DNA of 64,000 nucleotides from Macrocystis pyrifera (GCA_031763025.1 JASSKH010000010.1:5637901-5701900); one strand, 5' to 3'. Positions 31,346 through 44,158 are shown, numbered from the stretch's first letter. Made by a program: numbers and translations. The notes: a model not told the origin generated them from the letters alone.

Positions 31346-34040
31346 ACCAATTAATGCCTAGACACATAATTCGAAACCCCAGAGTATATGTTGCACATTC
31401 TCGGATGGCAAGCCTAATAATAATATTAATAGTATGCCTGGTATATGAAACCGTCAGATATCCCCAGACAGATACTGAGTACAGCGTATCACAAACGCGA
31501 TATTTCGCGAGATGCGTCGCATTTTGTCCGACATGGCTTTTTCCGGTCCGAGTTTGGCCAGATTTCGAGTTTTTTTTGTGGAGGTAGATTCTACCTTATT
31601 TACTCGAGTTTGGTGAGGAGATATGCTTTTTTCTCTTTTTCATGATCGATCCCTCTTGCGTTTGTGATCACGAGTATATTTGCTTCATCTGAAAACAATA
31701 ATAGTGCTTTCGTCAGTTGTGATTCCAAACAAACGTCGCTGGAAAATTAAGCTGGATGGAACATATGTAGCCCGTGGGATTGTGTGTGTTCGTCTTAGCT
31801 CGCAAACTGTCTTGAAGTCTGTTGTTGGGCGAGGTGTATCTACCGCAGAGCTCCTCAAGTGACGAGCTTTTTTTTTGTCAAGACCGTGGCCGTTTGTAGG
31901 GCAAGTGGGACTCAGGATATTGGGTTTCGTGATGTATGGTATGGAGGTTTGCTGGGATACAACACCGTCAGTACCGGCAGCTTCGACGCACCTGTGCTGT
32001 GAGGTGTGGGGTATTACCTAAACCTGCTTTACTCTACCCGAAGCTCCACTCAGCGCTACACTGCTGCATGGTCTTCTGCAACAGCGCCGTCACTACTGCA
32101 TGCGTGCTCCTCTGCTGCTGTGCCGTCACTACCGCATTTAATGCTCTACTGCTGCAGTGCCGTCAGAGCCTTACTGTAGGTGCTACCTCCACCACCCATA
32201 GCGCGGGCCATCCTGCCAGGTGTATCTCTACCTATGACCAAACATGGCATACCGTGAAACACACGAGTTGAAAAAAGCCCTGGGATGATTGCTCGACCCG
32301 AGTTTCGCCAAGATGAAGGGGAGCACATACGACACAACATGTTTTTTTTTTCCTCGGAAAGATCTCGCCTCGATATATTTTCCGTATACAAGTAGATGCA
32401 CCGCTCGGTGTTCGCACTCTCCCCGTTGCCGAGTTAAAACCAGCTTGGAAAAATCGTCCGAGGAGGTGTGTTATTTTATCACCCGTGTGATACGGTACAT
32501 CTCTCTTCTGCGACGTGGGTCCGTGAGAAGAACGCACTACATGCAGCAGCTGTCTTGCTGGTACGTACGTGATATAAACTAGGTTGCCAGAAACGTTGCT
32601 CAAGTGCTTGGGTGTGTGAGTGTATGTGTTGGTGGATGGTTGTCGTGGTATTTTTATGCTTTGCCCCTGCCGACCCCCCTCCCCACTCGGAAGCCGGGGG
32701 CGATCTATGTAATATAGACTTACCCATACCGGGGCACAGGGCAGCATGACGTTTGGTTCTAACGTTTCGCGTTTTCGTGGGCACGTTTTCGCCCCACACC
32801 CCACTTGCGGGTGGTACGGCGATCGATTTCGTTGACGCATTTCCGTTGTCCCTTACGGGTAGGCCCTACCTTTCTTGTGTTTTTTAGCGTTCCTTGTAGG
32901 CATCGTAGCCTTGCCATTCCGAGTCTTAGGGGTGAATTTGCAGGAGCCGCATCTTCGACTCATGTTCTAGTTTATGGAATCGGGGTTTGAACAAGTTTCC
33001 CATACTTCTGCATGTTTCGGCTCATCAGAGTGGGCTAGTACCACAGTATGGTACTACGTTGAATATTGTGGCAACGCCAGTAACTACCTTGGGCACAGGT
33101 ATTGGGGTCGTATTTGTAGCAATTGGGAGGCGTGTTTAGATGGGAAGTCAGGGGTATCCCCTTAAGGCGAGCTCTTGCGGCAGTCATCCATCGTGCTGCA
33201 AGGATTATATCCGATCCTCTTGTATATTCAAGCAATAGCCAACACACGTGAGCAACAACGAGTACCTGGCAAGTGATACTCTGTGTCCCGACCCGCTCAT
33301 CACTCTGTCTGGTTGGGCGATGTCTTCGCAGCCTTTCCCCCCTTGTTCCCCTCTCTCTGCTTGCCTTGGCCAAGCTTGCGAATAATTTCGACTGACTAGG
33401 GTAGGACTGCGCACTACCGCCTCTTTCTTGAATCAAGGGCTGTGAATTTCTAGGATCACCCCTCCTTTCTCCGATGCGGACATGTGGAGCAGCATGGGTC
33501 GAGTCCGTTCTTCCTCTCCAGTATAGTGTGAGACGAACCAGTGGCCTCACCTTCCGTGACGGCTCATTCCCACCCAGCCCTTAATTTCGTTGGCAGTCTC
33601 GCTCTGGGCCTCGATACCTATTTAGGTATAGCGCATGGAGACCTCTCCCATCCGATCCTTCTTGCAGGCGGATGTACAGCGTTCCTTCGTATTTGTTACA
33701 GCCTCTTTTGTTTTTCGTGCAACCATACCTTCGCCCGCTGAGATGGGAACTGCGCCCCTCATCATCAGTCGCTATGAGGTCGTGGAGAATTCCAGCACAC
33801 GTTTTGCCGTACAATCGGCGAGGGTTCTCATGCTAGTGCGCGCGTTGCTGCCACACGTGGCCTCAGTGAAAGCGAGAATAATGGCTCTGAACGATTGACA
33901 CCTGTCTCGCTCAAATAGGCCCCTAGCCTCTTTTCCGATTCTCCTCGTTATGATATTGTTGCAAACAAGTATTCACATCCCATAATGCTTAGGGCCCATC
34001 TTCACGAGATTTTGTTTTTGATACTCCGCCAACATTTTTT
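31346..34040. other. Unassigned stretch
   Basis: The longest frames are on the minus strand at 32,232-32,840 (202 residues) and 33,035-33,550 (171 residues, with ERGTRGERLRRHRPTRQ). Neither shows a recognised domain, and both overlap comparable frames on the other strand. Around 32,070-32,170 CTGCTG..TGCCGTCACTAC units repeat three times. The motif GATGGCAAGCCTAATAATAA occurs near 31,404. Confidence 0.3.
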
Positions 34041-34655
34041 CGTTTGATTTGATTTGCATCTGGTTGGTTGAAATGTGAATCACCAAGAGGGATTTTGACA
34101 TTTGATTCGAATAAAACGAAAAAAAAAAACGAATTCGACAAGAAGTCTTCTTTTGCTTGTCGAATTATTCTCTTTGGGGGGTTTGTCCAACTCGACGTGG
34201 CATGTTCCTTAACCCGAAGCAAGCCACGCAAGCTTGAGCCGTGTTGTCGGCTGTTTCGCAGGTGAGATCCAAAGTTCCCGAGAGACAGGGCAACCGGAGC
34301 AGCCGCAGCGCGAGGTCCAACGCCCCCTCGCACAGAGTAGATAGACCATCCGCGGCGCCTCAAAACTTTACGAGGCCGTCGCCAATCCAGTTTTTCATCC
34401 CTCTTTTCCTCGCAAACCACACGAGCACCGACCAGGTCACGACTTCGCCCAGACGTTCGATCGCTGTATCCCCGTCGCTGCTGCCTGCGTGGGGCTTCGG
34501 GGCTGCGCCAGCCACCCAAGACGTTCCAAGAGCGATAGCCTCTTCGGCGGTGCCGGAAGAAACAATCGGCTGCTGAGCGCGCGTCCCGGGGAAGATGCGG
34601 GCCGTCGCTCGCCTTCTTGGTTGTCTCTGGTGTTTGTTGACCCTTGTGCGCTGTT
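34041..34655. repeat. ~0.65 kb dispersed repeat, copy 2
   Basis: Collinear with 11,196-11,866. It keeps CACGAGCACCGACCAGGTCA and CGATCGCTGTATCCCCGTCG exactly, and the minus-strand Cys peptide CVACFGLRNMPRRVGQ. It lacks the ~20 bp duplicated CTCGCAAACCCAG unit seen in copy 1. Confidence 0.75.
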
Positions 34656-35094
34656 CGTGTTTTTTATAAATACCCTATTGTAGAGCAGGGCAAGGGTTGC
34701 CCTGCGTTCCCTGGATGTTACCATTTAATATAAGGTTGGACTGAGGTGTGGGCATTCTCTCGCGACGTGGATACTTGCTAGGTAGAATTTTACTTGTTTG
34801 AAGATGGTGCTGTTGTTGACGCTATTTATAGTTCATTGTTATTGCCCTCGAAGAAATGCACTCGAGCGCTGTTCTCAGTTTGCTTGTCTTTTGCTTTGTG
34901 AGTCGCAGTTGAAGTTGGAGAGAGTGACGAGAGAGACCAGTCGGCACCGTGACCTCCAACAAGCAGTTCCGCAACAACAGCATTTTTTCCGACGTATTTT
35001 GCGGACAGGCACATTCTGCCTACGACTCCTCGAGGAGTTGGGTATCGTTAGGTAGAACTAAACAAACAAAACGGTTATGACAGATGCCACCATA

Positions 35095-35174
<80 letters not shown>

Positions 35175-35411
35175 AAGTACCGATGTACCGTGCACAGAGC
35201 CCGCCGGGACCGTTGAGCGCGGGGGACAAACGTGGCCGAAAACAATGTTGAATCACACACGATGATACAGTGACACAGTAGTGACACACACAAACAGAAA
35301 AAACTACGTGCGAGGCACCCTACTCTGTTCGTCTTTTTTTCCCTTGGAAAACCAAGAATAAAAGTCTCGCGCCACCTCATTACAATGGGAATGACCAAAC
35401 CCTAGTCATTC
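34656..35411. other. Intergenic stretch with (TAC)n microsatellite
   Basis: A pure trinucleotide run, TAC/ACT, spans about 35,095-35,174 (roughly 26 units). No gene is recognised. CATTC at 35,407-35,411 is the left target duplication of Copia fossil 1. Confidence 0.7.
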
Positions 35412-35690
35412 TGTAGATTGGTCTCTAAAGGTATAGGCGCAGCTGGCACGGGAACGCGTGGTTGACTCCAGACAGTAACACGGAACTCCTCATATATTTT
35501 ATCCGAGCTGTCGAGTGACAGCTCATGCATCGTATGCAGGTTATTATCCAACAGGTTGCGGGAATAAACCTCCCGTTTATCCCGCTGAATATCCGTCTAC
35601 ATATCCCTCTCCTTTAATCCCATATCAATTTATGGAAGTCCCTAATGTTAGATGTAACGTCTCCGTCGTGTTTCTGAGCACAATCAATAC
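35412..35690 (-). repeat. Copia 1 3' LTR
   Basis: Collinear with 41,805-42,081 through CACGGGAACGCGTGGTTGAC, CATGCATCGTATGCAGG and ATGTAACGTCTCCGTCG. Confidence 0.9.
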
Positions 35691-36433
35691 CCCCCCTGCT
35701 CATTATACACGACCACACTTCAATATACCCCCAGCTCTGTACACTACAATGTATGACTCCGCTGGGTTGACACGTCTCAATATTATGACCAACTCATATG
35801 AAATTCAGAAACACAATTTTTCAAGATCCCAAAATCAAACTCTCAATTTCCAAACTACTATCCAAACCCTCCAACTCAGAAAACATTTACGAGGGACCGC
35901 ACACGCCCCCAGGCGCTTCATAGTCTCTCTTCAGCCTTATCCAAAACCTCTCCCTCTATTTTATGAGGAATTAATGCAAATCATAGAAAATATCACAGTA
36001 GCCATACTCATCAAAATAGAAATTAAGCCAAGAAATTAAATGCCAGAGATCGGAAGGAACCCCGTTCCTCCGGACAAGAGTCTCGCATTGTCCCCTGCTC
36101 CCGCCATAGACACACAGATCGCGACGGTAATGCGAGATAGCATACATTCCTTAACTTGGATTTTATTTGACGTTGAAACTACTCGAAAACACCAAAAACT
36201 CTCGAAATCCATCACCAGGAACCAAATGGTATCATCCTCGGAATTAAGCAGGGAAAAACGGCAGCATTTTCGGATGTATACGTAGTTCACACAAATCCTT
36301 CACTCAAAAATACTATAAAACCTTCTACCTCGGAAAAAACCACGTCAAATGTTCATCAGAAAATCCCGCTGGTAACGAAACGCCGTGTTGTTGAGCGGCT
36401 TTGTCATGAAGTCTGCATGTTGTTCCTCCGACT

Positions 36434-36960
36434 CTACATAGGTAATAACAAACTCCCCCTTGAAAATAAGCTCCCGCAAAAAGTGGTGTCGTACGTCGAT
36501 GTGCTTCGAATTCGACGTGCACACTGGATTTTGTGCCAGGTGTGCCTTGCCCCCTCGCTATCCTCGAAAACCGTAATGCATCTCTCCCCAAACCCCGGAA
36601 AAATAAAACTCCATACATCGCGCAAGAACATTGCCTCCTTGATAGTGTCTGCCAGTGCTACATACTCGGCCTCAGTGGTTGAGAGTGTGACGCATTTCTG
36701 CGTCCTAGAAAACCAGCACACACACGCCCCAGCACACATGATAGCCCCACCGGAAACTGACCTCCTGTCAGTGGCTTTGTTGGCATAGTCTGCATCTGCA
36801 AACGATACCAGCTCAAGCCCGCTACCCTTCTGGAACATAATGCCGAAATCACTCGTTGAAAATGCATACTCTAAAATACCGACTGCTGTCCTCCAGTGTA
36901 CTTCCCTCGGCCTATTAGTGTACCTCGCTATCGCCCTCACCGCATTCGCAATATCCGGTC
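36434..36960 (-). pseudogene. Copia 1 RNase H
   Basis: LVSFADADYANKATDRRSVS, CWFSRTQKCVTLSTTEAEYV and the distal VFEDSEGARHTWHKIQ block follow the Copia RNase H pattern. Confidence 0.85.
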
Positions 36961-37870
36961 GTGTTTGGTTCGCAAGCCACATCGAGCGCCCCACCAACTC
37001 GCGGAAAGGCCAATCACCCACGGGCTCATCCTCGTCAAACTCCTCGAGCTTCACACCAGTCGAAAGCGGGATATTCCTCCCAGAACAAACACCAAATCCC
37101 GCCGCGGTATTTTCAGCGAACGCCCGTTGCGAAATCGTTAAAGTACCAGCATCCCAATCCCTCGAAAAACAACAGCCAGCATACCACCGCAACTCGCCCA
37201 GATTGTTGATCGGAACAAGGTTGTTCAGTTCTTCACAGAACTGATCGCATCTAGCCTTAAGTCCTACAGCAAAAATATCATCCACATGAACTACCGTTAC
37301 AATGGAGACAGAGCCCGACTCGACCAACATCATGACACACGCATCAGCGGGGCTCTGCTAAAATCCTAGACTCTTCATGTGAGTGAGAAGGTGGTTGTGC
37401 CACGACCTCAACGCTTGCTTCAAGCCGTAGAGACTGCGATTCAACCTGGCTACCTTACCAGACATTTCGCCGCAGCCAGGGGGTAGTCGCATGAATACAT
37501 CCTCATCCAAACTCGACTGCACGAACGCCTTCTCAGCATCAAAATGACACAAATCCAAACCCAACTCGCACGCAATAGCACCCAACAAACGAAACCAAGA
37601 CGCTGCAGGCGTCGGAGCAAAAGTCAAAGAAATCAATACTCTCAAGCTGCTTGAAACCTCGTGCCACCAGCCTTGCTTTCGCCCGCACCACATCACCATG
37701 CTCGTTGGACTTCCAGGCGAACACCCATTTTTTCCGAGATGACGTTGAGCCCCTCTGGTTGCTACGTCGCTCCAGACGTCCCCGCGTCCGCCAGCCCATG
37801 GTATTCCTTGTCAATCGCCTGCCTCCAGATGGTCGAATACTCGTCCGCACACGCTTCAGCATACGAGTTC
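36960..37870 (-). pseudogene. Copia 1 reverse transcriptase
   Basis: Blocks seen: KWVFAWKSNEHGDVVRAKAR, LCHFDAEKAFVQSSLDEDVF, LNRSLYGLKQALRSWHNHL, and the catalytic VVHVDDIFAVG (HVDD at about 37,277-37,288). These are Copia RT hallmarks. Confidence 0.88.
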
Positions 37871-38468
37871 AGCGTCGAAAGCTCGCTCACCGGGCGTGTG
37901 GGAAGGGGAGGGTTCTCGCGCGGTGGGTCTTGGTAGAAAAGTGAATGGCCTAGACCTTCCCGCGCTGCCATCAACGACAGCAGCCCATGCCCCATAGCCT
38001 CGCGGTTCCGCGCAGTCTCCCCTCTTGTCCGCCCCCTCAGTACATCTCCATCTTTCGGGTGTCGCCCAGCTTCCCCCCCCCTGGCCCGACCACCCTGCAC
38101 ACCGCCACCACCCTCCTGGTGTCGTGCGGTCTCCCTCCGAGTCCGCCCTCTCTGCACAGTGCCACCGATCTCCTGGTGTCGTGTAGTCTCCCCCCTTTTC
38201 CGCCCCCTCAGCACATCGCCAACCTCCGGGTCCGGGATATAAGAACCCAGTACCCGGGCAGCACGCTGCGAAAGCTGTGGCTGCGGTGACTGCTGCGGCG
38301 GCGACGGCGATGATAACGGCGGCGGTGGCGACGGCGGCGGCGGTGGCTGTAGCGGCTGCGGTGACGATGACGGCGGCGGCGGCGGCGGCGGTAGCGGCGG
38401 TGATAACGGCGGTTGCGGCGGCAACCGGGGAGATGGGGACGGTGGCTCGGGCCATACGTCGGGGCCCC

Positions 38469-39290
38469 TCAGAGCCTTCGGCTCACCCGGCGGCGGTGGC
38501 GACGGCGACGGCGGCGGCGGGGAGCTCTCCTCCGCCGAAGGCAGTAACTCCACAAACGGTTTTCTCGGGTGTTCCAAGTGACGTCACGGGAGAACGACCT
38601 CCGGCCAGACACCAGCAAGATCTTGCTGCAGTCAGCTGCGTGGTGGTTGCCGCCGTTGAAGTAGAAGCAAGCCTCCGCCTTCGGCTCGGCCTTCAAGGCC
38701 TTTCTGACGTGGTGGAAGCCCGGCTTCAGAAACGGGAGCAACCGCGCAAACGGTGGTCTCCCATAGAATGTACGGTACGGCGAGTGCATTTCCGGCTTGT
38801 CCCTTACCCTCGCCGTCATGTTGGTCACATCGCTCGCGTACACGCATGACTCAGCCCAGAGGGGTTGCGTCGCCGGCATCCTTGCATCGCCGAACAGGCG
38901 AGTGGCCTCCAGGCGGGACGCCATTGCAAGCTCCAGCGTCATGGCGATCCGTCGCTCGACTACCCCGTTATGCTTCGGAGAATCGACGGGCGTGTGCTCG
39001 CGGCGGATGCCGTGATGGTTGAGCAACTCCACAAACTCCGCCTTGGTGAACTCGGTGCCGTTGTCCGAGCGAAGGCACTCCACGATGGACGGCACACCCT
39101 TTGTGTTGATGTAGGCCAGAAAACCAGCGAAGACCTTCGGGACGTCGGACTTCCGCTTCAAGAAATACGACCACCCCAGTCGCGAGTAGTCGTCGACGAT
39201 CATCATCAAGTACTGCGCACCGCCAGCAGACGTAGGCTGTTGTCCCGACAGATCCGCGAACAGACGCTCCAGAGGCCTGGTAGAAGGGCA
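38469..39290 (-). pseudogene. Copia 1 integrase
   Basis: MIVDDYSRLGWSYFLKRKSD, then ECLRSDNGTEFTKAEF (second Asp), then HTPVDSPKHNGVVERRI (Glu) define the DDE core. The distal part becomes Pro- and Ala-rich low complexity (about 37,900-38,570) between integrase and RT. Confidence 0.88.
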
Positions 39291-39299
39291 CTCGGTCGT

Positions 39300-40406
39300 C
39301 TACGGCACCGCAATCCTCCTCCCTTTCTCCTCAGAACACCCAGCACACGGAACCACCTCCCCAAAAACCTTAATGCCCATCTGGCGTGCCGTCTCACGGA
39401 GAGTGTCAGCATGGGAGTGGGCAAGGGCAACGTGAAGGTCGTTGATATCAATCCTCCTCATGTTTCCAGGAGCCAAAACAGCGGCAGCAATCGGGGTCTC
39501 TACAATCCGCGTGGCGTCTACGTATGAACCCGCGTCCCTACGCACGAAGGACAATTGCCCATTCAACGTGTGAGCTCCCTGAGCATCAAGTGTCACCGGG
39601 CATTTCAACATTGCTGCATGAAACGAGAATAGGTTGAAGCGAACACCGGGTACGTATGCTACGCCCATCAGTGTAACTTGAACGTCACCCTGAAAGCTGT
39701 GCATCACAAGTGAAATCTGGCCGAAGTACTCTATCTTCAGTGACCTCATGTCACCGACCACCAAACTGCTCTTGCCAGGGGGAGTAGGAGAACAGTCCAC
39801 CATACCAAAAGGGTTACCAGTCACATGAAAGGTTGCTCCCGAATCCGCCACCCACTCTTCTCTCCCATTAACCCAAAACAAATCATCAGTCGTCTTGCCT
39901 TGGTGCGCAAACTGCGCGGTGAGGAGGTGCGGATCGAACGTAAGCGTAGGGTTGCCGTTGTTCGCTGGGCCAGGGGAGGAGGAAGTGCTCGAGGAGGGTT
40001 GTTGTGGCGGGGAAGCTTGTGGCGGGGAAGCTCCGGTTGAGGTATACCCACCACTGCCATAGGGCGTCTCCTGCAGGCAGCCACATCCGTAGTACATCTG
40101 TTGAGCGGGTTTAGGAGCAGCAGCACCCGGACTGACGACGTTCATCTGCGCGGGAGCTACCTGGCATTCTGCGACGTGGTGGCCTGGCCTGCCGCACCGG
40201 AAGCAGGGCGCCTTGCGCCTCCATGGCGTGTTGTTCGGTGGGGGACCCCAGCCTGCCGGAGTCGCTGCGGGCGGCGGGGGCATCGGCGGCAACGTCCCTG
40301 GTGGTGGGTCGGTAGGTACCCAACCCATGGAGGGGACTACTCCACCCGTACCGAAGGGGTCTGGGCCGGAGTCATCCCAACGGTACCTGCAGGCCACGGC
40401 ATCCAA
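39300..40406 (-). pseudogene. Copia 1 zinc knuckle, protease, pre-integrase
   Basis: CFRCGRPGHHVAEC (about 40,163-40,205) is a CCHC knuckle. EEWVADSGATFHVTG (about 39,820-39,860) is the Copia protease active site. The C-terminal INDLHVALAHSHADTLRE and CAGCSEEK form the GAG-pre-integrase/zinc region. Confidence 0.9.
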
Positions 40407-40622
40407 ATGCCATTTGGGGCCGGTTACTCCCCCCGACGAAGCTCCTCCCCGTTTCCCACGTTGCTGATGGGGACGGTGCTGTTGCTGCTGTTGCGGGGGC
40501 TGCTGCTGCTGCCGTTGATGCTGCTGCTGCTGCTGCTGCTGGGGCTGCTGCTGCTGATACTGCTGCTGCTGCTGCTGCTGCTGTTGTGGCTGCTGCTGCT
40601 GCTGCTGCTGCTGATACTGTCG

Positions 40623-40627
40623 CTAGA

Positions 40628-40663
<36 letters not shown>

Positions 40664-41780
40664 CGGGCTGCTGCTGCTGATACTGCCGCTGCTGCTGCTG
40701 CTGCCCATCCTTGAACCTCCCGCTTCTTCTGTTCCTCCTCCCCCCTCCTGGACCCGCACCTCCACCACGGGCAGGCTGCGCACCTCCGACGTACAAGGCA
40801 TGCTGATCTACCACTCCCTGCACGCTTAACGCCCTAGAAACCATCTCCTTGTCTACCTTGTCGTTTGCATACGCGTCACGGATGATCTCATCGATCTCGA
40901 AACGGGGGATGGAAGGGCGGGAAAGAATTGACTTGCTTTGTATAGTATACATAGACGAGAGGCTGGTAACTATGTGACGGTTCACTTCCTCTGCACCCTT
41001 GCCACATCCCAACATCGCCAGCTCATCTGCTGCCTTGTCTACCCTTCCTAGAAACAGCAAGGGGTTCTTGTCCTCAGCCATCCGGATGGTATCAAAATCT
41101 TTCCTCAACCTATGTGTTGCAACTATCGTCTTTGGCATGTAGTAGTCCTCCAACTCTTTCCAAGCACCACTCGGAGACATTGCCTTCTGCATCCTAAATT
41201 CAGCCATATCGTACCCCGTCATTGCCTCCATCATCAATCCATATACCAATCTCGCGTCCCTAATCTCCTGGGGGGAATGTCTGGAGGCTAGTTTCTCCAG
41301 CGACACCCTCATGTCGCCTACCATAACTGGGTTCGCTGTGTTACTAAGTACATGCAGGCACCCAAGCGATGATAGGTATGCTAAAAACTTGCTACGCCAC
41401 ATGCTAAAGTGGGCCTCTACATTATCGAACTTCGGGGGTCTCGACTGGGATAAACTTGGGCGGCAAAAATAAGGTAATGACATGATTGATTGGGCCTCCA
41501 GCCCAGGTGTCGGCATAGTCGACGTTGCTTGTTGTCTAGCAGCTCCTTCTCCTCTCGTCCGCCCACCGCCCCCTCCCTCCGTTCCTGCTCCCTGCCCGTC
41601 CCTCTCGGCGCGCAGTCTCTGCTCCTCCATCGTCCTTTCCAGAACCTCAATCTTCTTCCTCATCTCTTTTATAATCTTCTCACTTGCCACGCTGGATTCT
41701 CGACTGGGCACATCATCGAAACTAGGCATGCAGGAAGCAGTTTTCCATCTCTCTAGGTTGGCCTTGACTACGCTCGACAA
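40623..41780 (-). pseudogene. Copia 1 gag
   Basis: An open region starting MSSVVKANLERWKTAS. A coiled-coil-like stretch (SEKIIKEMRKKIEVLERTM) is followed by the Copia gag core (FSMWRSKFLAYL ... WKELEDYYMPKT ... HIVTSLSSMY) and a long Gln tract from CAG repeats (40,460-40,720). It forms the particle shell in intact relatives. Confidence 0.85.
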
Positions 41781-41804
41781 TAGAAGATCACCGGTCGACT
41801 AGTG

Positions 41805-42081
41805 TGTTGATTGATCTCTACAGGTACAGGCGCAGCTGGCACGGGAACGCGTGGTTGACTCCAGACGGTAACACGGAACTCATCTTATATTATATCCGAG
41901 CTATCGAGTGACAGCTCATGCATCGTATGCAGGTTGTTATCCAACAGGTTGCGGGAATAAACCTCCCGTTTATCCCGCCGAATATCTGCCTAAATACCCT
42001 CTCCTATTATCCCATATCAATATATGGAACTCCCTAATGTTAGATGTAACGTCTCCGTCGTGTTTCTGAGCACAATCAATA
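41805..42081 (-). repeat. Copia 1 5' LTR
   Basis: Minus strand: begins TGTATTGATTGTGCTCAG and ends CAATCAACA. It is followed by CACTAGTCGACC, the probable primer-binding region; the same CACTAGT follows the Copia 2 5' LTR. Confidence 0.9.
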
Positions 42082-42086
42082 CATTC

Positions 42087-43900
42087 CCATTGCCTCATTA
42101 AGATAATAATATTACTTGGTGGCAAGCTTCTGGGCATTTATTTTCAGATTGTGGCGCATTCTGGCAGCACGGCACACAGCACAGCTCTGCAGCAGCGTGC
42201 TGCAGGAGCAGATATACAATTCGAACCGTCAACCCAAGTACAACCCGCCTCTCGGTGAAATATGAACTCTGTTAAGATCAGAGGTCGGCGCAGCCATCAC
42301 CTGCAACAGCGGCAACGTCGGCGGCGTTGAGGGGCATCGAACACTCGTTACTCAACCGACAGCCTCTTCTTGAGGAGCTGGAAATGATCGACCACAAAAT
42401 TTCCCCGACTCGCGCAGCATATCCGCTGTTTTTTCAACAGCGGGGTTAATATACTTGTAGAGTACCGAAATATGCGACGATAATCGCAACATGAAAACGA
42501 AGTAAAAAGTAAGAGACAGACGAATACGACAGAACAGATTGACAAGATATCTCTGTACCGCGAAATATGTGAGATCCCGAACATGCGACTAGAGAGCTGA
42601 CGACGCTCTGTTGGCCAATGAAAAACATGACACAGAGAGGAGGCACACAACCATGAACGGGGATATGAGATCTCCAAAACGCGGTTTAGGGATCCCCAAC
42701 GAACAGGTGCGCAACGACAGTCCGATGTACGTTCAACAGCGGGGTTAATATTTTAGTGCCGAAACATGCGATGAGGATCACAAAAAAAAAGAAAACATGA
42801 CACAATGAAGATGCACACAAACATGAACGGAGACTAGAGATCCCCAACAAGCTGTCAGAGAGCTGAGGAACGCTCTGTTGGCCAATGAAAAACGTGTCGT
42901 CGGTTGTTTACTACAAGGTATTAAACGACAGATTGACAAGAGATCGCTGTACCCCAAAATATTAGAGATCCCTCAAGGAATGCTCTCCTCGTGTTGGAAC
43001 AGAAGTCAGTATGGTATCTACACTCGTTCCTGCTGTCACCCTGAAGGCATATGCTCTTCTTGTGCACTTGACACTCTATCTATACTCGTTTCTGCTCTGT
43101 CGCCCTGAAGGCATATGCTCTTGACAGAATGTGCACTTGATGTATTTTCAACAGCGGGGTTATTAGAGTTGGTACAGCAGTACCTATACTCGTTCCTGCT
43201 CTGTCGCCCCGAAGGCATAAGCTCTTCTTGTGCACTTGACGTTCTGCCATCGCTCGTCATGCAAGAGATCCCCAACAAGCGTTTTGGTACTGTACAGCCA
43301 TATGATATCTAACGAGCGATATCATGCTCTTGTGCACTTGTTGTTGCTGCTGTTGTTCTTCGGGGCGATCGTCGCAAGCGCTTAGCGGACCCACTTCGTC
43401 CTGTTGCTGCTGCTGCTTTTGTTGCAGACGTCACTGCTGAAACTGCTGTTGCCATTGCGGCTGCTGTTGCTCCCTGGTGCCATCGCTCTCCCTTTGCACT
43501 TCACCTCCTCATATATCACCTCATGACTTTGCACCTTCACCTCACGCATCACCTTGCACCTTCAACATATGCTCTTCTTGTGGTCTTGCTGCGGTTTGTT
43601 GCAGACGTGTCTGCTGGAGCTGCTGTTGCCGTTGCGGCTGCTGCTGCTCCCGGCAGGTGCCATCGCTCTCCCTTTGCACCTTCACCTCCTCATATATCAC
43701 CTCATGACATCGCACCTTCAACGTACGATCTTCTTGTGTACTTACTTGATGTCATATCGTATGTTGGTACAAGGTTCTCCTTCGGGATGTGGGTGACCTT
43801 AAATCCGGGGGGTGTCGCAAGTTGAAAAGGAAGACGCAGGTAAAATCCTTGCACCTCTGGCTTGAGTAGGAATGATCTCGGAGTAAAGTGAGTCACGGGT
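42087..43900. repeat. Locally duplicated sequence between Copias
   Basis: A ~300 bp pattern recurs: TTCAACAGCGGGGTTAATA at about 42,433 and 42,733 and a third partial at 43,146; CTCTGTTGGCCAATGAAAAA at 42,609 and 42,873; ACAGATTGACAAGA at 42,533 and 42,929. A ~53 bp unit (CTGAAGGCATATGCTCTT) occurs three times at 43,015-43,240. A ~177 bp unit (GTTGCAGACGT ... CCATCGCTCTCCCTTTGCAC) occurs twice at 43,422-43,735. No gene is recognised. Confidence 0.7.
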
Positions 43901-44034
43901 TACAGTAGTACTGTAATATTGCTAAAAGCGAAGAGTAGTAGTCTAGTCTTCGATGCTCTTGCATGTGTTGGCGTATAGGAGGCGTGGACTACTGCTGTAT
44001 TGCTCAAAGGAAAGCGTAGAACTCAGATGGAAAT

Positions 44035-44158
44035 TGGCATTTGTATCATCCAGGTGTTTATCACCTGGGTGGGATCTGTATCATCGATATATGTGTGATC
44101 CTTGATGATCTGAACACCTCCACCGGGTGGAGTCTGCACAATCTGCATGAACTACACA
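44035..44158. repeat. GATC-rich minisatellite, left part
   Basis: Contains GGATCTGTATCATCG, GATGATCTGAACACC, TCTGCACAATCTGCATGAAC. It ends with ACACA, the target duplication of Copia 2, and its pattern resumes at 48,294. Confidence 0.65.

Larger units (their letters stand above)
35412..42081 (-). mobile_element. Copia LTR retrotransposon fossil 1
   Basis: LTRs at 35,412-35,690 and 41,805-42,081, target duplication CATTC on both sides (35,407-35,411 and 42,082-42,086). On the minus strand the order is gag, zinc knuckle, protease, integrase, RT, RNase H, with integrase before RT as in Copia/Ty1. A polypurine tract (GAGCAGGGGGG) lies before the 3' LTR. The LTRs differ at about 7% of sites by my count, making this the oldest of the three LTR fossils. 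It is broken, with several interruptions in pol. Positions 35,691-36,430 are its non-coding tail. Confidence 0.93.

Noticed and set aside
11196-34655. The two 0.65 kb repeats as LTRs of one giant element
   Set aside because: The interval holds several independently bounded elements, the repeat ends are not TG...CA and no target duplication is seen.
35095-35174. Poly-Val/Ser protein from the TAC run
   Set aside because: Pure microsatellite translation.
35515-36039. 174-residue plus-strand ORF
   Set aside because: It begins inside the Copia 1 3' LTR and runs antisense through its tail.
37856-38577. Ala/Val-rich and Pro-rich ORFs as separate genes
   Set aside because: They are low-complexity spacer between integrase and RT in Copia 1.
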